From positions 124,001-188,000 of the forward strand of contig NZ_JACXAD010000006.1 of assembly GCF_014699115.1 (NCBI RefSeq): 64,000 nucleotides of DNA, given 5' to 3'. The notes beneath the pieces were generated by a model. The model was not told the DNA's origin and searched no databases. It saw only the letters and a program-made list of their open reading frames with translations. The stretch's first letter is position 1, and every line of letters starts with the position of its first letter. Made by a program: the position numbers and the translations under genes. Positions 14,387 to 21,798 of this stretch are shown one piece after another. Source of the stretch: Hymenobacter montanus (GTDB lineage Bacteria; Bacteroidota; Bacteroidia; Cytophagales; Hymenobacteraceae).

Positions 14387-16756
14387 CTATTCGATGCGGT
14401 AGCGCAAGCCCCCATAAGTGAGGCGGCCGTAAACCGGGCCCCACACCATGGCAGCGTCGAAATAGGGGCCGAAGGGGTCGGCGGCTCCTTCGATGGGGTT
14501 GGGCTGGCGGTAGTTGGTTAGGTTTTCGATGCCGGCGTACACCTCCAGGCGCTTGAAGGCCCGCGTAATTTGGGTGTTGAGCAGGCCGTAGCGCGGGGTC
14601 GTCTCGGGCTGGTATTCCTGCCCTGAGCCGTGCTCGTGGGTGCTGGTGAGGTGCGCTACCGGCCGCTGCCCGAACCACTGCACCGTGAAGTCGGCTCGCC
14701 ATTTGTCGAAGGCGCTGGCGTAGCCCAGGTTCACAAAGGCCCGGTGAGTGGGAGTGAGAGGCTTGGGCAGTAACACCTCCTCGTAGGTGGTGCGTACGTC
14801 GAGGTATTTGTACGCGCCTTTCACTTGCAACCCTTTTAGCGGCTCAATTTGCAGCTCGGCTTGCAGGCTGCGCGCGAAAGAACGGCCGCCAGGCCCCAGG
14901 TCGCTGATAATGACTATGCTGGGTACGGTATACAGGTCGGCCACCACCTGGTTGCCAAACTCGGTATGGTAGTAGTCCAACACGGCCGTGGCCGGATGGC
15001 CCAGCACGGTGAAGTATTGCGTGGCGCTGCCGCCCACGTTCCACGCCGTTTCGGGCCTTTTGTTCAGGATAGAAAACTCCCGGGCGCTGGCCAGCAGGGC
15101 GGCGTTGTCGGCAATAGGATTGGCTACCCGGAAGCCCCGGCCGGCGCCCAGCCGCAGCACGGTGTTCTTGGCCGCGTCGTACTTGAGGTTTAGGCGGGGC
15201 GTTACCTGCCAGCCGTAGAGGTTGTGACGGTCGGCGCGCAGCCCGGCCACGGCGGTCAGGTTGCGGCTGTTCTGGTAGGTGTACTCAACAAAGGCGCCGG
15301 GCACCAGCTCGCGGCGGCGGCTATTCTGGCGGGCGTATGCCTCGGCGGGGCTTTCGGTGAGGTAGGTGCGCCCATCCGACAGCAGCTCCCGGTAATCATC
15401 GTAAAGAAAGCTCAGGCCGGTCCGGTACACGTGGGTCGTGTTGCCGATGGCACTCTGAAACAGCAGCGTGCCCAGGCCGGTACGCTGGGCCCCGTTGTAG
15501 TGGCGCGCCGTGCGTCGGGTCAGCGGCCCGGCCACGCCGCCCTCCTGGTAGCCGTAAGAATACGTGGAGGTGAAGTCGTGGTCGGTGCCACTCAACAGCA
15601 GGCCCAGGCTCTGGTAGGGCCGCGCGGGCCAGGTGTACGACGTCTTAGCGTAGCCCGTGTAGCGGGTAGTGGTCTGCACGGTGCCGTAGTGCTGGGCAAA
15701 CGCCCCGTCGCTCCCATCATCCCGGAAGCCGAGCTGGCCGCCCTGGCGCGTTTCGCGCAGGGCCCCCAGACCCACTTCGCTCACAATGCCGTGTCCAGAA
15801 ATGTACTTCCACTTAGAAAAGGCATTGAACTGCGTGGCCCGGGGCAAGTCCAGGAAACCGTCCTCGTTGCGGTCGACCCGGTTGCCCAAGTGGTCGGAGT
15901 GCAGCAGCAGCACCGTGCTCCACTTGGAGTTGAGGCGGGCCGAAGTGTTCAGGTTGACGTCGACTTTGCCCAGGTCGTTGCCGTAGATGTTAAACAGCAA
16001 CTGGTCCGTTTTATCGGGCTCTTTGAGTTTCACGTTCACCTGGCCCGAAATGGCTTCGTAGCCGTTCACCACCGAGCCCGTGCCCTTGATGATTTCGATA
16101 TTTTCAATCCACGGGCCGGCCAGGTAGCCGAGGCGATAGGGGGCGGCCAGCCCCCGGAGTGCCGGCTGGTTGTCCACGGTCAGCAGCGAGTAGCTGCCAT
16201 CGAGCCCCAGCAGTTGAATCTGCTTGGCCCCGGACACGGCGTCGGACGTGGTTACTTCTACCGACGCATTGGTCTCGAAGCTCTCGGCCAGGTTGCAGCA
16301 GGCCGATTTGGTGAGGTCCCGGCTGGAAATCACCTGCGTGTGGGCGGGGGTGAGGGCCGAGTAAGCCGGTCCGCGGGCCGTCACGGTCACTTCGCCCAGC
16401 TCCTGGCTGGGGCGCAGGGCCACGCGCAGGTAGGGCGCCCCAGTGGTGGGCACGGCCAGCGTATCGGCCCGGTAGCCCAGGGCCTGCACCACCAGCCGGG
16501 AGGCTGCCCGCGCCGGCCGGACCAGGGTAAAGTGCCCGGCCTCGTCGGAAACGGCCGTGGCCGCTGAGGTATTGGGGGCGTCGTCGAATAGCCAGCGCAG
16601 CACCGCACCGGGTAGGGGAGTAGCTTTACCGGCATCCGCGATCTCGCCGCGCACCGGGGCAATGGTCGTCGATTGGGCCGCAGCGGATCCGGGCCGCAGC
16701 CCGGTAGCTAGCAAGGCAAAAGCAAACAGCGGGAATACCCCGCGGGTAGGTCTCAT
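14387..16756 (-). CDS. TonB-dependent outer-membrane receptor (probably metal uptake)
   Basis: 789 residues from ATG 16756; an open frame extends 28 codons upstream but the signal peptide (MRPTRGVFPLFAFALL...) starts here. Order: signal peptide (1-27), carboxypeptidase-like beta-sandwich (about 35-120), plug (about 125-250) with IQLLGLDGSYSLLTVDNQPA and IIKGTGSVVNGYEAISGQVN, then a beta-barrel ending GPVYGRLTYGGLRYRIE. It should move a ligand across the outer membrane using TonB energy. The plug contains SACCNLAESFE; the Cys pair could bind a soft metal, in line with the HMA and HYC_CC_PP-type neighbours. Substrate (copper, zinc or a metal complex) is inferred from context. Confidence 0.92.
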   Translation of the reverse strand: MRPTRGVFPLFAFALLATGLRPGSAAAQSTTIAPVRGEIADAGKATPLPGAVLRWLFDDAPNTSAATAVSDEAGHFTLVRPARAASRLVVQALGYRADTLAVPTTGAPYLRVALRPSQELGEVTVTARGPAYSALTPAHTQVISSRDLTKSACCNLAESFETNASVEVTTSDAVSGAKQIQLLGLDGSYSLLTVDNQPALRGLAAPYRLGYLAGPWIENIEIIKGTGSVVNGYEAISGQVNVKLKEPDKTDQLLFNIYGNDLGKVDVNLNTSARLNSKWSTVLLLHSDHLGNRVDRNEDGFLDLPRATQFNAFSKWKYISGHGIVSEVGLGALRETRQGGQLGFRDDGSDGAFAQHYGTVQTTTRYTGYAKTSYTWPARPYQSLGLLLSGTDHDFTSTYSYGYQEGGVAGPLTRRTARHYNGAQRTGLGTLLFQSAIGNTTHVYRTGLSFLYDDYRELLSDGRTYLTESPAEAYARQNSRRRELVPGAFVEYTYQNSRNLTAVAGLRADRHNLYGWQVTPRLNLKYDAAKNTVLRLGAGRGFRVANPIADNAALLASAREFSILNKRPETAWNVGGSATQYFTVLGHPATAVLDYYHTEFGNQVVADLYTVPSIVIISDLGPGGRSFARSLQAELQIEPLKGLQVKGAYKYLDVRTTYEEVLLPKPLTPTHRAFVNLGYASAFDKWRADFTVQWFGQRPVAHLTSTHEHGSGQEYQPETTPRYGLLNTQITRAFKRLEVYAGIENLTNYRQPNPIEGAADPFGPYFDAAMVWGPVYGRLTYGGLRYRIE

Positions 16757-16858
16757 ATCGTCTGTAAGATAGGTTATTCTGAAGAGATTGTCGTGCTGCC
16801 CAGGCAGTGGCGACCGTTCCCAATCCCACCGTGGTGGCAAAGGGCTGCTTCAGAAAAC

Positions 16859-17299
16859 CTACACCACCAGGGTGCAGACGAAAGCCAGCAGCTCACGCCC
16901 GCCCCGGGGCGGAGGCGAGGAGTCAGTAGTAAGCCAGCGAACCCCACCTGCGACCGGCGCAACCATCAGGAGTGGGCCGAGCCCCGTTACCGAGGGGGCC
17001 AACGCCACCAGCATGGGAGCCGGAACCTTCACGTTGGCCGTTCGCTCATGAGCGGGGTCCGAGAGCTTGTGCAGGTGGCTGCTGAAGTCACAGCAGCTAC
17101 TTTTCGCAACTGGTCGGGGGCCGGCTGGCCGCTCGGGGCAGCCGCGTAAGGCCACCGGGCCCGCCAGTGCCAGCACCACCGTGCTGCGCCCGCTCATCCG
17201 GCAGGCCTGCCGCTGCACGTTGATGCCTACCGCGGCGGCGAGCACCAGTACCGCCAGCAACAGGCTGACGAAGCGACGAAACAAAGAGTAGCGGGGCAT
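16859..17299 (-). CDS. HYC_CC_PP-like small membrane/secreted protein (full-length copy)
   Basis: 146 residues from ATG 17299, preceded by a -7 box. A hydrophobic segment at about 7-24 acts as signal or anchor. It is followed by NVQRQACRMSG (variant of the NVHYC motif), CPERP, the paired cysteines SSCCDFSSHLHK, and a late SPPPRGG, in the order that names the HYC_CC_PP family. Such proteins occur beside TonB receptors and HMA proteins in Bacteroidota and are thought to take part in metal handling; mechanism unknown. A second, shortened copy lies at 18625-18990 with the same upstream region. Stop codon lies 102 bp before the TonB receptor start. Confidence 0.78.
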   Translation of the reverse strand: MPRYSLFRRFVSLLLAVLVLAAAVGINVQRQACRMSGRSTVVLALAGPVALRGCPERPAGPRPVAKSSCCDFSSHLHKLSDPAHERTANVKVPAPMLVALAPSVTGLGPLLMVAPVAGGVRWLTTDSSPPPRGGRELLAFVCTLVV

Positions 17300-17735
17300 A
17301 ACGAACCCAAAGGTAAGGCCCTCGCGGGGGCCGGCCGTACAGAAATCGGGCCCGCAACGGGTACTTTTTGGGCACTGCGGCCTGGATGGGCCCAAGTGCG
17401 TCAACGGACGCGCGGCCAACGGCCATGACGAGAGCTAGCTGCCCCTCGTCATGGATAAGGGTAATCGGTTGCGCTTTACTCGACGGCTCATCCAGCTCGA
17501 CTTCAGGCACGCATCAACTTGACAGTCCGCCTCAAGTGCTCGGTGCTCGGGGGAGGCTGATGTCTAAATGTTGGGTTGTCGAGCGCACCTTTGCCTGTCC
17601 AAGGATGAGTTCCCCACCCTCGTATGAAACATGGCTGCTGCTCGACAACAGAACGATATGTTTCAATCAATTAGAAATAACCTATTCCTAAGACCTGCTT
17701 AAGGCATCCATACTTGTTGTTCTATACATCGTTGC
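17300..17735. other. 436-bp spacer between the HYC_CC_PP-like gene and the SUKH gene
   Basis: The first 75 bp (17300-17375) are a near copy of the sequence upstream of the second HYC_CC_PP-like gene and contain its promoter box. The rest shows no gene-like frame with recognisable domains. Base composition turns AT-rich from about 17630, marking the edge of the inserted SUKH gene. Confidence 0.6.
17308..17315 (-). promoter_or_regulatory. -7 box of the full-length HYC_CC_PP-like gene
   Basis: Read on the minus strand this is TACCTTTG, 8 bases before the ATG. The same box and spacing occur at the duplicate gene, so the promoter was copied with it. Confidence 0.65.
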
Positions 17736-18548
17736 TTATCTAGAACATTCTATTTTTGAAAATTCCCAATACTCCTCTCGGTCTTCCGGTAGTGGTTCTG
17801 GTAATTGAAAAAACTCCGTATTATCAGGTGTAAAAACCTCTTCATTAATTCGATTCTCGATAATACGCGCCTCTCCGGGCTGGATGTCAGATACATTAAG
17901 ATAAATTCCGCTTCCCCACCAGACCTGACTATCCTGTGTGGGATTTTTCATCCTCATGCCAATGGTCAAATATGGCAGCACCAAGTCAGAGTTATTTCTG
18001 ACTGCTATCTTAAGGTTTCTGTTCTTGTCAAATTCTACTATGTGCCATTGAAATAATCTTCTTGCTTTTACTATCGCCTCTTCTTTATCTGTGAAGGGTT
18101 TGGGCCCGTTTAATATCTCTTTCCATTCAGTATCATCGTAAAGCTCACGCGCATCACTACTTCTAATACCCAACCATTCCTCAAAACTATCAGCTATTTT
18201 TTCAAAGCCATCTTCAGTCCACTCGTAAATAGTTGACTCCCTACCAATTTTCAGTTGCGAGGCAAGCAAATAAGCCTTTGCATCATCAAAATGCCCAATG
18301 CACCAGAGTCTTTGTCCATTTTTAAGGATTTTTTCTTGGGGTGGGTTCAACACACCTATTTGATAGCAATTAATTCGTCGGTAAAGTTTTGCCCCGCCAA
18401 AATTTGCGATAAATGCCAAGTAGGATGGAGGGAAAGCTAAATAAAGTTCCTTTGAACTCTCAAAAATACCCTCTGCTTTATTGCCCTTAATGACGTGAAA
18501 CTTTGGCGTATTGATCTCCGCTATTTCTTTCTCAAGCCATTCGTACAT
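17736..18548 (-). CDS. SMI1/KNR4 (SUKH) family protein, possible immunity protein
   Basis: 270 residues, soluble, AT-rich. The N-terminal 125 residues fit the SUKH fold: LYLAFPPSYLAFIANFGGAKL (about 36-56), then ILKNGQRLWCIGHFDDAKAYLL and YEWTEDGFEKIADSFEEWL. The C-terminal half (ARRLFQWHIVEFDKNRNLKI, VRNNSDLVLPYLTIGMRM) looks like a separate beta-rich domain. SUKH proteins often neutralise toxins of contact-dependent or polymorphic systems, but no toxin gene is adjacent, so this may be an orphan. It lies between two copies of the HYC_CC_PP-like gene in a GC-rich locus, and composition indicates transfer from another genome. Confidence 0.75.
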   Translation of the reverse strand: MYEWLEKEIAEINTPKFHVIKGNKAEGIFESSKELYLAFPPSYLAFIANFGGAKLYRRINCYQIGVLNPPQEKILKNGQRLWCIGHFDDAKAYLLASQLKIGRESTIYEWTEDGFEKIADSFEEWLGIRSSDARELYDDTEWKEILNGPKPFTDKEEAIVKARRLFQWHIVEFDKNRNLKIAVRNNSDLVLPYLTIGMRMKNPTQDSQVWWGSGIYLNVSDIQPGEARIIENRINEEVFTPDNTEFFQLPEPLPEDREEYWEFSKIECSR

Positions 18549-18624
18549 CGATTTTTATTGTAGAGTAAGTGATGATTAAAAAAAAGCCAGGTTAAGATAT
18601 TTTTCTGCCTGTAATAAGTAGCCT

Positions 18625-18990
18625 TTACTCGTCCTTATTTTCTCTTCTCTTGCCGAATCTTTGCGGGTCTGTTTCAACTGAATAATGGGCCAAAGCCGCG
18701 AGCAGTGGAACTGGCGCTTTTACGGTAGCCGCTAACTCCTGAGCCGGGTCTAAGAGCTTGTGCAAGTGGCTGCTGAAGTTACAGCACTTGCTTTTCGCAA
18801 CGGGCTTGGTGGGGGCCTTCAGGTCGGGGCAGCCGCGTAAGGCCGCTGGGCCCGCCAGGGCCAGCACCACCTGGCTGCGTCCGCTCAGCCGGCAGGCCTG
18901 CCGCTGCACGTTGATGCCCATCGCGGCGGCGAGCACCAGCACCGCCAGCAGCAGGCTGGCGAAGCGACGAAACAAAGAGTGGCGGGGCAT
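18625..18990 (-). CDS. HYC_CC_PP-like protein, C-terminally altered duplicate
   Basis: 121 residues. The first about 95 residues are close to the copy at 16859-17299 (same FRRF-SLLLAVLVLAAA anchor, NVQRQACR, SKCCNFSSHLHKL). After PLLAALAH the sequence changes to an unrelated AT-rich tail (ETDPQRFGKRRENKDE), and the PP segment is lost. The break coincides with the start of the AT-rich DNA carrying the SUKH gene. It may be a non-functional remnant or make a shortened protein. The upstream 75 bp including the promoter box are almost the same as in the other copy. Confidence 0.72.
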   Translation of the reverse strand: MPRHSLFRRFASLLLAVLVLAAAMGINVQRQACRLSGRSQVVLALAGPAALRGCPDLKAPTKPVAKSKCCNFSSHLHKLLDPAQELAATVKAPVPLLAALAHYSVETDPQRFGKRRENKDE

Positions 18991-18998
18991 AACGAATC

Positions 18999-19006
18999 CA
19001 AAGGTA
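18999..19006 (-). promoter_or_regulatory. -7 box of the duplicated HYC_CC_PP-like gene
   Basis: Read on the minus strand this is TACCTTTG, 8 bases before the ATG, within a 75-bp block shared with 17300-17375. Confidence 0.6.
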
Positions 19007-19218
19007 AGGCCCTCGCGTGGGGCCGGTCGTACAGAAATCGGGCCCGCAACGGGTACTATTTGGGCCTAAAGAGAATCCTGCCCATCCACGAGCTGGCGGC
19101 TGGAGAACTCTGCCATTTTGGCAAAATGGGTGGTAAGCCTGCGGGAGATTACTCGCGAAAGCTGGTCAGGCGGCTCAAAAACGGCCCGGCAGGGGGTGAG
19201 AGGCCACTATTGCTTTTG

Positions 19219-19242
19219 TGGTAGAAAATGGTAAATTGTGGT
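19219..19242 (+). promoter_or_regulatory. Probable MraZ operator (three TGGT boxes)
   Basis: TGGT occurs at 19219, 19229 and 19239, exactly 10 bp apart. This matches the architecture of E. coli MraZ sites (TGGGN repeats with 5-base spacers), with T replacing the third G. The last box overlaps the -33 TTG of the mraZ promoter, so binding would block RNA polymerase. Confidence 0.7.
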
Positions 19243-19271
19243 TGATTTTTGAGCGTCGTCCCGTACATTTG
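19242..19271 (+). promoter_or_regulatory. Promoter of the dcw cluster
   Basis: TTG at 19242-19244, a 19-base spacer, then TACATTTG at 19264-19271 give the full Bacteroidota promoter pattern. The mraZ ATG follows 37 bp later. Confidence 0.8.
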
Positions 19272-19308
19272 CCAATGACATTCACGTCTCCCGTGACCGG
19301 CCCGCACC

Positions 19309-19782
19309 ATGAACCTCTTGTCCGGCGAATACGAATGCAAGCTCGACCCCAAGGGGCGGCTCGTGCTGCCGGCTAAGGTCAAGAGCAATCTGCCCGAGCA
19401 GTCGGGTAACCAGCTGGTGCTCGTGCGGGGCTTTGAGCCCTGCCTGGTGCTCTATCCCCGGGCGGCGTGGCGCGTTATTCACGAAAAGGTGATGGCGCTC
19501 GATGAATTCAACGAGGAATACCGCCAGTTCCAGCGCAATTTTTTCCGGGGAATGACCGAAGTTGAGCTTGATACGATTAGTCGCTTTATGCTGCCGCGGA
19601 GCATGCTGCGGTACGCCGGTATCGAAAAAGAAGCCATTATCGTGGGCCTGGGCAACCGCTGCGAAATCTGGGACCCGGCCCGCTACGACGAGTTCCTGAT
19701 CAAAGACCAGCAGAGCTTTAGCAAGCTGGCTCAGAAGTTTTTGTCGGTTGAAACTCCGCCGCTCAGCGGCCCTGCGGCATGA
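19309..19782 (+). CDS. mraZ: Transcriptional regulator MraZ
   Basis: 157 residues. MraZ is an AbrB/SpoVT-fold ring protein that binds repeats in front of its own operon and represses the dcw cluster. The two half-motifs are visible: LDPKGRLVLPAKVK (about 12-25) and DTISRFMLPRSMLRYAGI (about 88-105), which carry the conserved DxxGR/LP and (S)R/LP residues. It is the first gene of the cluster, follows a promoter with three TGGT boxes, and its stop overlaps the rsmH start (ATGA). The length is usual for the family. Confidence 0.96.
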   Translation: MNLLSGEYECKLDPKGRLVLPAKVKSNLPEQSGNQLVLVRGFEPCLVLYPRAAWRVIHEKVMALDEFNEEYRQFQRNFFRGMTEVELDTISRFMLPRSMLRYAGIEKEAIIVGLGNRCEIWDPARYDEFLIKDQQSFSKLAQKFLSVETPPLSGPAA

Positions 19783-20702
19783 GCAATTACCGTAACGATA
19801 GCGCCTACCACCGTCCGGTGATGCTCGCTCAGTGCCTAGCCGCGCTCGACCTGCAGCCCGCCGGCCGCTACGTCGACGTTACCTTCGGGGGCGGCGGGCA
19901 CTCGGCCCGCATTCTGGAGCAGCTAACTACCGGCCACCTGTACAGCTTCGATCAGGACGCTGATGCGGAGGCGGAAGCCCGGCAGCTAGCCGGCCCCCAG
20001 TTTACCTTCATAAAGGCTAACTTTCGGAATTTAGCGGCTGAACTGCAGCAGGTTGGAGCGATTCCAGTCGATGGATTGCTGGCGGACCTGGGCGTGAGCT
20101 CGCACCAGTTTGATACGCCGGAACGCGGTTTCTCTACCCGCTTCGATGGGCCGCTCGACATGCGCATGGACCCCGAAGGGCCCCTCACCGCGGCCGATAT
20201 CCTCAATGAGTACAAAGAAGCGGACTTGCACCGCATCTTCGGCATGTACGGCGAAGTAACGAATGCCCGCACCCTGGCCCAAACTGTGGCGGCGGCCCGC
20301 CGGGGACGGCGCCTCGAAACCATTGCCGAGCTCAAACAAGCCATTCAGCCCTGCACCCCGCGGGGTAAAGAGAACAAGTACCTCGCCCAAGTATTCCAAG
20401 CCCTGCGCATCGAGGTGAACGAGGAAATGCAGGCCTTGCAGCGAATGCTGCTGCAAACGGCTGACGTGCTGCGCCCGGGCGGGCGGCTGGTCGTGCTCAG
20501 CTACCATTCGCTGGAAGACCGGCTGGTGAAAAGCTTTATCGCCAAGGGCAAATTTTTCGGCTCCGTCGAAAAAGACTTCTTTGGCAATGAGCGCAAGCCT
20601 TTTGAGGCCCTGAACCGCAAGCCCGAGGAGGCTGACCCCGCCGAAGTTGCGCTGAACAGCCGCGCTCGCAGTGCTAAATTGCGGGTTGCAGTGAGGAATT
20701 GA
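19779..20702 (+). CDS. rsmH: 16S rRNA (cytosine-1402-N4)-methyltransferase
   Basis: 307 residues. RsmH (MraW) methylates C1402 in the decoding centre of 16S rRNA with S-adenosylmethionine. Visible are YHRPVMLAQCLAAL (N-terminus), the SAM-binding VDVTFGGGGHSARIL (about 33-47), DGLLADLGVSSHQFD (about 98-112), GFSTRFDGPLDMRM, and the C-terminal LVVLSYHSLEDRLVK. The start overlaps mraZ by 4 bp, so the two are translationally coupled. Its second position in the cluster is the standard arrangement. Confidence 0.97.
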   Translation: MSNYRNDSAYHRPVMLAQCLAALDLQPAGRYVDVTFGGGGHSARILEQLTTGHLYSFDQDADAEAEARQLAGPQFTFIKANFRNLAAELQQVGAIPVDGLLADLGVSSHQFDTPERGFSTRFDGPLDMRMDPEGPLTAADILNEYKEADLHRIFGMYGEVTNARTLAQTVAAARRGRRLETIAELKQAIQPCTPRGKENKYLAQVFQALRIEVNEEMQALQRMLLQTADVLRPGGRLVVLSYHSLEDRLVKSFIAKGKFFGSVEKDFFGNERKPFEALNRKPEEADPAEVALNSRARSAKLRVAVRN

Positions 20703-20720
20703 GCATTAAAAAATAGCTAG

Positions 20721-20870
20721 ATGAAGCTTTATCAGCCTCTGGTTTTTGAGTACCGCCCCCAGTGGATTGCCCCGCGGCCATTGGCCGCAGGGGTGGCTTC
20801 GGCGTTGCTTGACGCCCGCTCTGCCTATGTGTTTTTAGTTGATCTTTATTACCTTAAAAGTGGCTGCTAA
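20721..20870 (+). CDS. Possible small ORF between rsmH and ftsL
   Basis: ATG 20721 to TAA 20870 encodes 49 residues, beginning MKLYQPLVFEYRPQWIAPRP. It fills the whole gap and overlaps the probable GTG start of ftsL by 11 bases, an arrangement that could couple translation. No family was recognised and it contains a GC-rich hairpin. It may be a leader peptide, a real small protein or chance. Confidence 0.3.
   Translation: MKLYQPLVFEYRPQWIAPRPLAAGVASALLDARSAYVFLVDLYYLKSGC
20770..20793 (+). promoter_or_regulatory. GC-rich hairpin in the rsmH-ftsL gap
   Basis: CCCCGCGGCC pairs with GGCCGC-A-GGGG around ATT. It has no T-run. It lies 66 bp before the probable GTG start of ftsL and could slow ribosomes or polymerase. 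Confidence 0.5.
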
Positions 20871-21798
20871 CACGTTCAAACCCACCGATACTCCGCGTCG
20901 GGGCAACGTGCCCCGCGAGGTGCTCGCGCCGGTGCCGCCCCCGGTGGTGCCCGAAGCGGCCGTCGTGGAAGCGCCGCTGCCGGAACCGGTCGCGGCGCCG
21001 GAACGGCCGGCCCGCAAGCCCCGGCCCGAGGCGCGGACCAAGAACTCCTGGAGCCTGTTTTCGCTGCTGGACCGGCTGACGAGTGTGGACGGGCTGTTCC
21101 GGGAGGGCTTGCCGGTGCGCTACTTGCCGCACCTGCTCTTCGTGATGGCTCTCACGCTGCTCTACATCGGCAACACGCACTACGGCAACCGGATGAACCG
21201 CAGCATTCAGCGCCTCAAGCAGGAGACGGAAGACTTACGGGCTGATTACACCACGCTGAAGTCGGACTACATGGAGGCCAGCAAGCAGAGCGAAGTAGCC
21301 CGCAAAGTGGCGGCCTTTGGGCTGGTCGAAAGCTCTTCGCCCCCGTTCCGCATTACGGTGCCCGCCGGCCACCTCGACGCGGCGGAGCTGGAGCTAATGC
21401 CCGTGCTCACGGCGGATACCCTGGCGGCGCGAGCCGCCCGCGACTCGGCGGCCGCGCAACAAAACGATTTATTGGCCGGGCGCAAGCGTAACGCGGCCGA
21501 CAGCGACGACGAGAGCGACAGCGGCCCCGAAATAATTGCTCCCCCCCAGGCGCTGGATGGTGATACCATTGGAGCTGGCGGGCCAACCGTCCGCGTAGCC
21601 CCGGTTCGTCGCACCCCCGCAAGAACTGATAGATCAAGCAGCTCTAAACCGGTAAAACCGGCGGCCCGGCGCCCCGCGAAACTGGCGGTCAGTAAGTCAG
21701 ATAGCGGAAATAAGGTACAAAAAAGTACAAAGCAGCACAAGGATAAGAAAACCGGTAAGCAAACCGTCAGTCGTCAGTCCAATGAAAGGCAACGTTAA
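20860..21798 (+). CDS. ftsL: FtsL-like cell division protein (Bacteroidota type)
   Basis: 312 residues from GTG 20860; a TTG at 20839 would add seven. Order: Pro/Ala/Arg-rich cytoplasmic region (about 1-85), one membrane helix (LPHLLFVMALTLLYIG, about 91-107), a coiled coil (SIQRLKQETEDLRADYTTLKSDYMEA, about 114-140) as in FtsL/DivIC, then a low-complexity basic tail. FtsL joins FtsB and FtsQ at the septum to activate FtsWI. The protein is far longer than E. coli FtsL (121 residues); the extra N- and C-terminal parts are poorly conserved. It overlaps ftsI by 17 bp. Identification rests on position, topology and coiled coil. Confidence 0.75.
   Translation: MAANTFKPTDTPRRGNVPREVLAPVPPPVVPEAAVVEAPLPEPVAAPERPARKPRPEARTKNSWSLFSLLDRLTSVDGLFREGLPVRYLPHLLFVMALTLLYIGNTHYGNRMNRSIQRLKQETEDLRADYTTLKSDYMEASKQSEVARKVAAFGLVESSSPPFRITVPAGHLDAAELELMPVLTADTLAARAARDSAAAQQNDLLAGRKRNAADSDDESDSGPEIIAPPQALDGDTIGAGGPTVRVAPVRRTPARTDRSSSSKPVKPAARRPAKLAVSKSDSGNKVQKSTKQHKDKKTGKQTVSRQSNERQR

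Noticed and set aside
15224..16567. 447-codon plus-strand frame opposite the TonB receptor
   Set aside because: Antisense shadow; the minus-strand frame has clear TonB receptor plug and barrel features.
17368..17691. 107-codon plus-strand frame in the spacer near the SUKH gene
   Set aside because: Composition changes from GC-rich to AT-rich within it and it has no protein-like pattern.
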